In this document: in pieces, positions 1 to 5,904 of the stretch
Numbering within the stretch: position 1 is the first letter of the stretch
How the letters are laid out: the number at the start of each line of letters is the position of its first letter
Position numbers and translations under genes: made by a program
Source: Gammaproteobacteria bacterium
GTDB lineage: Bacteria > Pseudomonadota > Gammaproteobacteria > SZUA-229
Length of the DNA stretch: 7,771 nucleotides
Direction: 5' to 3'
NCBI GenBank assembly: GCA_021768055.1
Contig: JAASSE010000034.1
Span: 1 to 7,771, forward strand
The notes under the pieces: model-generated
Told to the model about the DNA's origin: nothing
Seen by the model: only the letters and a program-made list of their open reading frames with translations
Database searches by the model: none

Positions 1-970
1 CGCGTTCGATAACCCGTTCGCCGCATGAATGGCAATAGGTGCTGTCACCTTCCACATCATGCACATTGCCGGTGTAGGCGTAACGTATGCCGTTCTTCAT
101 TGCGATCTCGCGCGCGCGCTGCAGAGTAGCGATCGGCGTTCTTGGTGCATCCATCAGCTTGTAGTCCGGATGGAACGCGGTGAAGTGCATCGGTACATCG
201 GGCCCAAGCTTGTCCATGACCCACTGCGACATTTCCTCGATCTCCCTGTCGCCGTCGTTGTAGCCCGGTATCAGCAGGGTCGTCAGCTCCATCCAGACAT
301 CGGTTTCATTATGGATGTATTCGATCGTATCCAGCACCGGTGCCAGGTGTGAACCGGTGACTTTCCAGTAGAACTCCTCGGTAAACGCTTTCAGGTCGAC
401 ATTGGCCGCATCCATGTACTGGTAAAACTCCTCGCGCGGCTCCGGAGAGACGTAACCGGCGGTGACCGCGATGGACTTGATGTCTTTTTCGCGGCAGGCC
501 TTGGCGACATCGATGGCATACTCGTGGAAAATCACCGGGTCATTGTAGGTGTAGGCAACGCTGCGGCAGCCGAGGTCTGCTGCTGCTTTTGCGATGGTCT
601 CGGGATCCGCCTTGTCCATCAACGTATCCAGCTGGCGCGACTTGCTGATATCCCAGTTCTGACAGAACTTGCAGGCCAGGTTACAGCCGGCAGTACCGAA
701 GGAAAGCACTGGCGTGCCCGGCAGGTAGTGGTTCAGCGGTTTTTTTTCGACCGGATCGATGCAGTAGCCGCTGGAGCGCCCGTAGGTAGTCAGCACGATC
801 TGGTCTGCAACACTGGCGCGCACGAAACACAGCCCGCGCTGACCATCGTGCAGCTTGCACTCGCGTGGGCACAGATCACACTGAATTCGCCCGTCATCCA
901 GTTTGTGCCAGTATTTGGTCGGCACCACACCCGGATCATCCAGCGTTATATGTTCGCGTTCTTTAATCAT
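1..970 (-). CDS. amrS: AmmeMemoRadiSam system radical SAM enzyme (C-terminus cut by window edge)
   Basis: Radical SAM protein related to pyruvate formate-lyase activating enzymes; family members occur with MEMO1-like and AMMECR1-like proteins, and the reaction is unknown to me. I translated 323 codons by hand with no break. The N-terminal cysteine module has C31, C34, C38 and C48 (C-x2-C-x3-C-x9-C). The radical SAM [4Fe-4S] motif C-x3-C-x2-C is C96, C100, C103, in the context GCNLACKFCQNW, preceded by the EKKPLNHYLPG stretch typical of the family. Near the edge lies a further C-x2-C (TYCHSCGERVIER), probably the first half of a C-terminal metal site whose remainder is outside the window. The ATG at 970 is the first start after an in-frame TAA four codons upstream; no good Shine-Dalgarno precedes it. 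It diverges from amrB. The assignment is firm; only the 3' end is missing. Confidence 0.95.
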   Translation of the reverse strand, partial: MIKEREHITLDDPGVVPTKYWHKLDDGRIQCDLCPRECKLHDGQRGLCFVRASVADQIVLTTYGRSSGYCIDPVEKKPLNHYLPGTPVLSFGTAGCNLACKFCQNWDISKSRQLDTLMDKADPETIAKAAADLGCRSVAYTYNDPVIFHEYAIDVAKACREKDIKSIAVTAGYVSPEPREEFYQYMDAANVDLKAFTEEFYWKVTGSHLAPVLDTIEYIHNETDVWMELTTLLIPGYNDGDREIEEMSQWVMDKLGPDVPMHFTAFHPDYKLMDAPRTPIATLQRAREIAMKNGIRYAYTGNVHDVEGDSTYCHSCGERVIER

Positions 971-1009
971 GATATTCGATTATCTTATAAAACCATACTT
1001 AATGATCTT

Positions 1010-1038
1010 TTGATGAATATCAAGGGGAATCCTATTGT
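1010..1038 (+). promoter_or_regulatory. Candidate sigma-70 promoter of amrB operon
   Basis: TTGATG (1010-1015, four of six consensus bases) is separated by 17 bp from TATTGT (1033-1038, four of six). Transcription would begin near 1045, giving a leader of about 50 nt. The -35 box lies inside the inverted repeat at 1010-1023. Confidence 0.4.
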
Positions 1039-1082
1039 TACCATCTGTACACTTTCCCCCTGTGGCAGCATAATTACAGCTA

Positions 1083-1090
1083 GAGGAGAG
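1083..1090 (+). promoter_or_regulatory. Strong ribosome binding site of amrB
   Basis: A purine-rich GAGGAGAG ends four bases before the ATG at 1095. It fixes the amrB start and implies efficient translation. Confidence 0.8.
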
Positions 1091-1094
1091 CAAT

Positions 1095-1880
1095 ATGTCC
1101 GGTACACGTTCAGCAGCAGTTGCCGGTCTGTTCTATCCGGCAGACCCGGTGCAGTTACAGGCTGAGATCAAGGCCATGTTGGCTGCGGTCGAAAGCCAGC
1201 CAACCCGTCCCAAGGCATTGATCGTGCCGCATGCCGGTTATATCTATTCCGGCCCCATCGCGGCCAGCGCCTACGCACAGCTGATATCGGTCGCGGCACA
1301 GATCAGCCGTGTCATCCTGCTGGGCCCCTGCCACAGGGTACCACTGCAAGGACTAGCCACCAGCAGCGCCGATTATTTTGAAACACCGCTCGGCAAGATC
1401 AGGCTCGACCGTGATGCCATTCAACAGATCGCCGCGCTGCCGCAGGTGCAGGAATTCGACCTCACTCACCAGCAGGAACACAGCCTCGAAGTACAGCTGC
1501 CGTTCCTGCAGCAAGTGCTGGACAGCTTCACCCTGGTGCCGCTAGTGGTAGGTGATGCCAGTGCCGATGAAGTCAGTGAAGTACTCGAACAGCTGTGGGG
1601 CGGTGATGAAACCCTGATCGTTATTTCGTCCGATCTCAGCCACTATCATGACTACGAAACAGCCCGCTCCATGGACAGCAACACCTGTCGCGCGATTGAA
1701 CAGATGAACCCGGAGGCGATTCATTATGAACAGGCCTGCGGCAGAAATCCCGTGACTGGCTTGTTGCGCTCTGCTGCCAGGCATGGTTTGAATGTAACGA
1801 CACTGGACCTGCGCAACTCTGGAGATACCGCAGGCGATAAAAATCAGGTGGTTGGTTATGGCGCCTGGATGTTTAACTGA
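1095..1880 (+). CDS. amrB: AmmeMemoRadiSam system protein B (MEMO1 family)
   Basis: A 261-residue MEMO1-family protein. The fold resembles extradiol dioxygenases, and human MEMO1 has been reported to bind metal; the bacterial role is unknown. The sequence starts AVAGLFYPADP, the usual N-terminal signature. Residues matching the His/His/Cys metal site of MEMO1 are H46 (VPHAGYIYSG), H80 (LLGPCHR) and C215 (ACGRNPVTG). EHSLEVQLPFLQ (about 128-139) and ISSDLSHYHDY (about 177-187) are also family hallmarks. Length is normal for the family and no signal peptide is seen, so the protein should be cytoplasmic. The start is set by a strong ribosome binding site. It is the first gene of a tight operon, with amrA starting 13 bp after its stop. 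Confidence 0.95.
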   Translation: MSGTRSAAVAGLFYPADPVQLQAEIKAMLAAVESQPTRPKALIVPHAGYIYSGPIAASAYAQLISVAAQISRVILLGPCHRVPLQGLATSSADYFETPLGKIRLDRDAIQQIAALPQVQEFDLTHQQEHSLEVQLPFLQQVLDSFTLVPLVVGDASADEVSEVLEQLWGGDETLIVISSDLSHYHDYETARSMDSNTCRAIEQMNPEAIHYEQACGRNPVTGLLRSAARHGLNVTTLDLRNSGDTAGDKNQVVGYGAWMFN

Positions 1881-1893
1881 AATAACAGGAAAC

Positions 1894-2445
1894 ATGTTAA
1901 GCAAGGAACACCGACAACTTCTGCTGGAGCTGGCACGGAAATCGATCGAGTATGGGCTTGAACACGGCAAAGCCATTACCGTGGAACTGTCACAATACCC
2001 GGAATGTTTTCGCGAAAAGAAAGCAACCTTTGTAACACTTAAACGTCATAATGAACTGCGTGGCTGTATTGGCATTTTGAAACCTGTCAGATCGCTGGCT
2101 GAAGATGTTGCACATAATGCCTGGGCGGCTGCTTTTACCGACAGCCGCTTCTCGCCGTTAACAAAGAATGAGCTGGATGGCCTGGATATACATATTTCAA
2201 TTCTGGGTACACCTGAAGATATCGAGTTTGATTCTGAAGAAGACCTGATCAGCAAGATCCAGACTGGTGTCGATGGCCTGATTCTGGAAGACGGTATTAA
2301 CAAGGGTACGTTTTTACCTTCGGTGTGGGAATCGGTACCGAATGCCCGGGAATTTCTTAATCACCTTAAACAAAAAGCCGGACTACCGGCAACACACTGG
2401 AGCGATTCGATCAGGGTTCAGCGTTACGCAGTTGAAGAAATTTGA
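1894..2445 (+). CDS. amrA: AmmeMemoRadiSam system protein A (AMMECR1 domain)
   Basis: A 183-residue single-domain AMMECR1 protein, homologous to the human AMMECR1 family; biochemical role not established. Visible hallmarks are LRGCIG at residues 55-60, the helix AEDVAHNAWAAAFTDSRF (about 69-86), LDIHISILG, and GVDGLILEDG followed by KGTFLPSVWE. I chose the ATG at 1894 rather than ATGs at 1852 or 1858, which lie inside amrB. The 1894 start has AGGA three bases upstream (tight spacing) and leaves an N-terminus (MLSKEHRQLLLELAR) that fits the family. It sits between amrB (13 bp upstream) and a TetR-like gene (9 bp downstream), so all three are probably co-transcribed. C58 in the conserved loop may be functional. 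Confidence 0.93.
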   Translation: MLSKEHRQLLLELARKSIEYGLEHGKAITVELSQYPECFREKKATFVTLKRHNELRGCIGILKPVRSLAEDVAHNAWAAAFTDSRFSPLTKNELDGLDIHISILGTPEDIEFDSEEDLISKIQTGVDGLILEDGINKGTFLPSVWESVPNAREFLNHLKQKAGLPATHWSDSIRVQRYAVEEI

Positions 2446-2454
2446 GGTATACGC

Positions 2455-3102
2455 ATGGCAACGAAGAAACAGAACTTGAAACAGCAAATCGTCGATACGG
2501 CCCTGGCATTAGCCGACAAGCGCAGCTGGGAAGCCATACGTCTGCACGATATTGCAGATGAACTGAAAATATCCCTTGATGATATCCGCCAGCACTTTCG
2601 CGAAAAAGAAGACATTATCGATGCCTGGTTTGACCAGGCTGACCAGGCCATGCTGGCGGTACGTGAACGCAAGGATTTCAACGACAAGCCGATAAATGAA
2701 AAGCTTCACGATTTGCTGATGGGCTGGCTGGCAGCACTCGCTGAACACCGGCGTGTCACCCGGCAGATGATTGTCGGCAAACTTGAACCCGGACACATTC
2801 ACTACCAGATAAACGGCCTGCTGCGTGTCAGCCGCACCGTGCAATGGTGGCGCGAAGCCGCGGGTATTACTTCCACGCTACCCAGGCGTGCGTTCGAGGA
2901 AACCGCACTGACTTCGCTTTACCTGGCGACGTTCTTCAAGTGGATGCTGGATGATTCGGAAAACAGCGAGTCGACAAGCCGGTTTTTAAAACAAGCCCTG
3001 GACTCGGCCTGTCGCCTGTCCCGCCGCTGTCACAGACAACCCATGAAACAAAAGCCGGCATCCGGCAAGGCAGCGGAGTTACAGCAAACTCAGGGTACCT
3101 GA
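2455..3102 (+). CDS. TetR-fold / COQ9-like protein linked to amrBA
   Basis: A 215-residue helical protein. Residues 8-58 form a TetR-type N-terminal DNA-binding domain: helix QQIVDTALALADKRSWEAI, then a helix-turn-helix around LHDIADELKISLDDIRQHF (about 30-48), then KEDIIDAWFDQAD. The C-terminal part (about 130-185) contains WWREAAG, LPRRAFEETALTSLYLATFFKWMLDDS and FLKQALDSA. This resembles the C-terminal helices of COQ9, a TetR-fold lipid-binding protein of ubiquinone synthesis, so it could be a regulator or a non-DNA-binding relative. The last 25 residues are basic, Gln/Lys-rich and probably disordered. A Shine-Dalgarno GAGGT (2444-2448) overlaps the amrA stop and sits six bases before the ATG, so translation is likely coupled. 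Likely third gene of the amrBA operon; autoregulation is possible. Confidence 0.75.
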   Translation: MATKKQNLKQQIVDTALALADKRSWEAIRLHDIADELKISLDDIRQHFREKEDIIDAWFDQADQAMLAVRERKDFNDKPINEKLHDLLMGWLAALAEHRRVTRQMIVGKLEPGHIHYQINGLLRVSRTVQWWREAAGITSTLPRRAFEETALTSLYLATFFKWMLDDSENSESTSRFLKQALDSACRLSRRCHRQPMKQKPASGKAAELQQTQGT

Positions 3103-3120
3103 TTGCACGGCAATGGACAC

Positions 3121-3159
3121 GTTGACGCATGTCAGTGGCGCACTGGTCGGACGCGCAAC
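3121..3159 (+). repeat. Imperfect nested inverted repeat after the amrBA operon
   Basis: The outer arms GTTG(a)CGC (3121-3128) and GCGCAAC (3153-3159) can pair with one bulged base. Inside is a perfect CAGTG-GCG-CACTG hairpin (3133-3145). No T-run follows, so a classic intrinsic terminator is not supported. It might be 3' RNA structure or chance. Nothing else coding was found between 3103 and the next promoter. Confidence 0.25.
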
Positions 3160-3208
3160 ATGGAGCAGGCGCAGCCGGATCAGCCTGAAGCAACGCACCC
3201 TGCCTCTG

Positions 3209-3237
3209 TTGATTGACTTTTACAGCAGTATTATTAT
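3209..3237 (+). promoter_or_regulatory. Sigma-70 promoter of the DsrC-like gene
   Basis: TTGATT (3209-3214) and TATTAT (3232-3237, five of six consensus bases) are separated by exactly 17 bp. Transcription would begin near 3244, leaving a leader of about 58 nt. This indicates that the DsrC-like gene has its own promoter rather than reading from the amr operon. Confidence 0.6.
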
Positions 3238-3290
3238 GGTTTATACAGTAAGCAAACTCTGTGCTGTTTCTACATAATAAACACGACATT

Positions 3291-3295
3291 GGAGG
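3291..3295 (+). promoter_or_regulatory. Ribosome binding site that decides the DsrC-like start
   Basis: GGAGG directly abuts an ATG at 3296, which is too close for initiation, but lies six bases before the in-frame ATG at 3302. The second ATG is therefore the likelier start. Confidence 0.75.
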
Positions 3296-3301
3296 ATGAA
3301 G

Positions 3302-3616
3302 ATGACAGGCTCCTATCCACATGCGCCACATGGCTGGACTGAAAGTGATGCAGAAGCCGTCGCCAAAGAAGAGGGGCTGACCCTCGAAGACGATCACTGG
3401 GAACTGATTCTGTGTCTGCAGGAATATTATGACAAGGTCGAATTTCCCAAACTGCGCGAAATCACCGATGCCCTGGAAGAACATTTCCACAGCAAGGGCG
3501 GCATGAAATATCTGCACCAGCTGATACCCAATGGCCCGGTTGCCCAGGGATGCAGGCTGGCAGGGCTCAAGGTTCCGGCCGGCAGCGTTGACCCCTCATT
3601 CGGAAGCACAGCCTGA
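3302..3616 (+). CDS. DsrC/TusE-family sulfur-relay-like protein lacking the terminal cysteine
   Basis: A 104-residue DsrC/TusE/DsvC-family protein. The family carries sulfur as persulfide or trisulfide on C-terminal cysteines, working with dissimilatory sulfite reductase or in tRNA thiolation. Seen here are the core GWTESDAEAVAKEEGLTLEDDHWELILCLQEYY and the C-terminal stretch LIPNGPVAQGCRLAGLKVPAGS. In true DsrC, two cysteines (CysB and CysA) are spaced C-x10-C, CysA being near the C-terminus; TusE keeps only CysA. Here CysB is present (C84) but the CysA position is serine (S95, AGC codon), and nine more residues (VDPSFGSTA) follow. A canonical persulfide-carrier mechanism is thus doubtful. 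C38 is the only other cysteine. It has its own promoter and terminator hairpin, and no dsr genes lie beside it. Family assignment firm, function uncertain. Confidence 0.9.
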   Translation: MTGSYPHAPHGWTESDAEAVAKEEGLTLEDDHWELILCLQEYYDKVEFPKLREITDALEEHFHSKGGMKYLHQLIPNGPVAQGCRLAGLKVPAGSVDPSFGSTA

Positions 3617-3630
3617 CAGCTTTCCGAACC

Positions 3631-3654
3631 GGCCCCGGCGGTTGCGCCGGGGCC
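3631..3654. terminator. Strong hairpin between convergent genes
   Basis: A perfect 10-bp GC-only stem, GGCCCCGGCG (3631-3640) and CGCCGGGGCC (3645-3654), with a GTTG loop. It lies 14 bp after the DsrC-like stop and 15 bp beyond the end of the convergent EamA gene. Downstream on the plus strand is TGCTCTTCTG, a weak U-tract; the minus side is less U-rich. It probably ends the DsrC-like transcript and may act in both directions. Confidence 0.75.
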
Positions 3655-3669
3655 TGCTCTTCTGCCCAG

Positions 3670-4539
3670 TCAAAGCGCAATAAGGTACACACCGGCAACC
3701 ATCATAGCGCCAGCCAGAAAGTGTTCTGCGCGGGCACGTTCATGAAACAGCAACACGCTGTACAGCATTCCGAATAACAGGCTGCTGCGTTTGACCGCGA
3801 TCATGTAGGCCACTTCAATGTGCTGGATCGCAAAAAAGTGTGACAGCACCATGATGCTCATGAACAGGCCGATGGCGAGGTGCGCAACCGGCCTGCGCCA
3901 CAATATGTGCACCGGTGTGCTGGCGCCAATGGAAAACACAACGATAACAGCAAAGCCAATCACAACGTAATAAAGGGTGCCAAAGAACAATGGTGTGGTG
4001 TAGGCAAGCGCACCCTTGCCCAGCACGGAAGTAAGGCTGTACAGGGCCGCGGTCATCAACATCAGCCTGGAGCCACGTTCAGTAACAATAGCCCTGAAAG
4101 GCGCCAGTACATCGAAGCGTTCACCACGGGCATGTTCGATATTCAACAACCAGGCACCCAGCACCACCAGCATGATGCCGCTGAATCCGGTCAGAGTTAC
4201 CGTTTCACCCAGTAACACGTAACCGGTGACGGTATTGAACACCGGGGTAAAGGAAAGATACGGCAGGGTGAGCGTTAATGAAGTGTCACGAATAGCCTGT
4301 ACATAGAGCAGCATCGCCATCACTTCCAGCGGCACCAGTGCAGCTGCCCAGTACCAGAAGCCGATCTCAAGTTCGGGTATCGGCTGCAGTGCCAGTACCG
4401 GCAACAACAGTATTCCCGGCATCGCAAACCTGACGATAACCAGTTCGCGTGCGCGGTAACCTTGCAGGTACTTGCGGGTCAATGCATCAGCCGTGGCAAT
4501 GCAGAATGCAGATATAAATGTTAAGGGTAGCCAGTCCAC
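3670..4539 (-). CDS. EamA/DMT-family inner-membrane transporter
   Basis: A 289-residue membrane protein with ten hydrophobic segments (roughly residues 3-21, 35-52, 61-83, 89-111, 116-134, 157-178, 184-205, 217-238, 243-265, 273-289). This is the two-times-five-helix layout of drug/metabolite-superfamily EamA transporters. Internal duplication is visible as similar ends of each half: FNTVTGYVLLGETVTLTGFSG in the first half and LLFGMLYSVLLFHERARAEHF in the second. Substrate cannot be told; relatives export amino acids or metabolites. The start is GTG, since no ATG lies near the expected N-terminus, and no clear Shine-Dalgarno is visible. It begins 28 bp after the fpr stop on the same strand, so it is probably co-transcribed and perhaps translated by re-initiation. 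Confidence 0.85.
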   Translation of the reverse strand: MDWLPLTFISAFCIATADALTRKYLQGYRARELVIVRFAMPGILLLPVLALQPIPELEIGFWYWAAALVPLEVMAMLLYVQAIRDTSLTLTLPYLSFTPVFNTVTGYVLLGETVTLTGFSGIMLVVLGAWLLNIEHARGERFDVLAPFRAIVTERGSRLMLMTAALYSLTSVLGKGALAYTTPLFFGTLYYVVIGFAVIVVFSIGASTPVHILWRRPVAHLAIGLFMSIMVLSHFFAIQHIEVAYMIAVKRSSLLFGMLYSVLLFHERARAEHFLAGAMMVAGVYLIAL

Positions 4540-4567
4540 TGGTCTGAATAATCCGGTATCACGTTGA

Positions 4568-5311
4568 TCAGTGATATTTTTCCATCGTTATATGTCCACG
4601 TTCACGACGTAGATGTTTGCGCATGCCTCTTTGTTTGAGCAGTTCTGTCACCTGCATGATCATTGCCGAATTACCGCACATCATTACATGCGAATCCTCG
4701 GCGCAGATTTTGAAGCCGGTCCGCGCTTCAACATCGCCCTGTTCAATCGCGCTGGTAATTCTTGCATTAATGGAACCTTCGACTTTTTCCCGCGTGATGA
4801 ATGGTACAAATGAAAGTTGATCAATATGCTGTTGAAGCAGTTGCTCGATCAATTCCCGGTAAGACAACTCTTCTTCGGACCTTACCGAGTAACCCAGCAC
4901 CACCTTTTCAAACCGCTGCCAAACATCCTCGGTTCTGAGGATGGACAGAAACGGGCCGATACCGGTACCGGTGGCCAGCATCCATAAATGCCTTGCCTCA
5001 GGCACTTCGTCGATGATCAAAAACCCGGACGCCCTTTCGCCGATCTTGATCGCATCCCCGGGTTTCATCTTCGCCAGCTGTGGTGTTAACGGGCCTTCGG
5101 GCACTATATTGAAATAAATTTCCAGTAGCTCTTCACCCGGCGCATTGACCAGAGAATACGGTCTGGCCACTTCTTCGCCTTCTACATCAAGCGCTACACG
5201 CACAAACTGGCCCGCCTTGAACGTTTCCAGGGGCGCCTTTAGGCGCAATGAAAACAGGCGTTCCGACCACTGGTAGTTTTCAACAATTTCACCTTGCAGC
5301 CATTTAGCCAT
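4568..5311 (-). CDS. fpr: Ferredoxin/flavodoxin-NADP+ reductase (E. coli Fpr type)
   Basis: A 247-residue FAD enzyme moving electrons between NADPH and ferredoxin or flavodoxin in the cytoplasm. It matches the order and spacing of E. coli Fpr (248 residues): FAD-binding RPYSLVNAP (R50, Y52, S53), the pyrophosphate/NADP loop LATGTGIGPFLSIL (about 112-125), VMMCGNSAMI, and the closing KHLRRERGHITMEKYH. I place the start at the ATG at 5311 (MAKWLQGEI) because it aligns with MADWVTGKV of E. coli. An upstream in-frame ATG at 5341 would add ten residues without a better ribosome binding site. The last residue is His, where E. coli ends in Trp, a position that stacks near the flavin. First gene of a two-gene unit with the EamA transporter. 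Confidence 0.93.
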   Translation of the reverse strand: MAKWLQGEIVENYQWSERLFSLRLKAPLETFKAGQFVRVALDVEGEEVARPYSLVNAPGEELLEIYFNIVPEGPLTPQLAKMKPGDAIKIGERASGFLIIDEVPEARHLWMLATGTGIGPFLSILRTEDVWQRFEKVVLGYSVRSEEELSYRELIEQLLQQHIDQLSFVPFITREKVEGSINARITSAIEQGDVEARTGFKICAEDSHVMMCGNSAMIMQVTELLKQRGMRKHLRRERGHITMEKYH

Positions 5312-5351
5312 TGTTGTAATCGACGCACCCGATCGAGTCATTAATCAAAAT

Positions 5352-5360
5352 ATCATAGCA
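5352..5360 (-). promoter_or_regulatory. Extended -10 promoter candidate for fpr
   Basis: Read on the minus strand the bases are TGCTATGAT, an extended -10 (TGn plus TATGAT, five of six). The -35 region is poor, as is usual for extended -10 promoters. Transcription would begin near 5345, about 35 nt before the chosen fpr start; in that case the upstream ATG at 5341 would have almost no leader. Confidence 0.45.
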
Positions 5361-5464
5361 TTTATCGAAACACTGAAAACCAGACCAGTTCAAGGCATAA
5401 TCACGGCAGCAACATCTGTAATTGGCAATAGCCCGCAAACCACAGTAACTTTCACCAAACTGAA

Positions 5465-5884
5465 TTGAACATACATCCACAACTTGAAAATGATTGCATC
5501 ATCATCGGCCGCTTTGAGCTGTGCCAGCTACTGTTAATGAATGATGCCAACTATCCATGGTTCATCCTGGTGCCCGACCGGGACAACATCACCGAACTGT
5601 ACCAGCTGAGCGCGAAGGACCAGCAGCGATTTATCCGGGAGTCATCGAGTTTTTCCGCGACACTGGCGCAGGTATTCAAGCCCGATAAACTTAACATAGC
5701 GGCGCTAGGTAACGTGGTACCGCAGCTGCACGTACATCATGTCGTGCGTTATGAAACGGATCCCGCCTGGCCGGCGCCGGTATGGGGTGCCGTACCGGCG
5801 ATTGGCTATGAAGATGCGCAAATTAAAGCTATCATTTCAAAACTAAGGGATGCGCTGGACCAGGATTTTACTTTTATTGTGTAA
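5465..5884 (+). CDS. HIT-domain nucleotide hydrolase/transferase-like protein
   Basis: A 139-residue histidine-triad superfamily protein; such enzymes act on nucleotide phosphoramidates or dinucleotides via a catalytic histidine. Visible are the N-terminal core HPQLENDCIIIGRFELCQLL, MNDANYPWFILVPDRD (about 25-40), and the active-site segment NVVPQLHVHHVVRY (about 83-96) followed by TDPAWPAPVWG. The triad reads Q87-L-H89-V-H91-H, so the first His of the classical H-x-H-x-H is Gln, as I recall for this subfamily. The start is TTG: an in-frame TAG lies at 5429 and no ATG occurs until residue 25, which would cut into the conserved core. No Shine-Dalgarno is evident, so expression may be weak. It lies 20 bp before the SprT-like gene, probably one operon, and diverges from fpr. 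Confidence 0.88.
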   Translation: MNIHPQLENDCIIIGRFELCQLLLMNDANYPWFILVPDRDNITELYQLSAKDQQRFIRESSSFSATLAQVFKPDKLNIAALGNVVPQLHVHHVVRYETDPAWPAPVWGAVPAIGYEDAQIKAIISKLRDALDQDFTFIV

Positions 5885-5904
5885 AGCACTCTCCTGGCGG
5901 TGAA

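Larger units (their letters stand above)
971..1094. promoter_or_regulatory. Divergent control region between amrS and amrB-amrA
   Basis: This AT-rich 124-bp gap must carry the promoters of both AmmeMemoRadiSam transcription units. The sequence shows an 8-bp inverted repeat, TGATATTC at 970-977 and GAATATCA at 1015-1022. A tighter one, TTGAT-GAAT-ATCAA, lies at 1010-1023. The left copy overlaps the last base of the amrS start codon and the right copy overlaps the candidate amrB -35 box. That placement suits a repressor binding both arms, but operator function is inference. I saw no convincing -35/-10 pair for amrS. Confidence 0.4.

Noticed and set aside
740..747. Run of eight T (eight A in amrS) as a possible frameshift or slippage site
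   Set aside because: The frame is intact on both sides and the run encodes the conserved EKKP segment, so no break is present.
524..1165. Plus-strand open frame of 213 codons running across amrS into amrB
   Set aside because: It is antisense to amrS, crosses the intergenic promoter and overlaps the amrB start; its protein resembles no family and it has no ribosome binding site.
1852..1893. Earlier start codons for amrA at 1852 or 1858
   Set aside because: They lie within the amrB coding end, lack a ribosome binding site and add residues not typical of AMMECR1 proteins.
1542..1976. Minus-strand open frame antisense to amrB and amrA
   Set aside because: The plus-strand genes carry conserved catalytic motifs; this frame is a shadow with no family features.
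3103..3208. Gap between the TetR-like and DsrC-like genes as a possible tRNA or small RNA gene
   Set aside because: Hairpins are present but no cloverleaf, no T-arm consensus, no T-run terminator and no promoter of its own; left only as a low-confidence inverted repeat.
2936..3517. Minus-strand open frame of 193 codons spanning the TetR-like end, the intergenic gap and the DsrC-like gene
   Set aside because: It lies antisense to two well-supported genes and covers the DsrC-like promoter; the protein has no recognisable motif.
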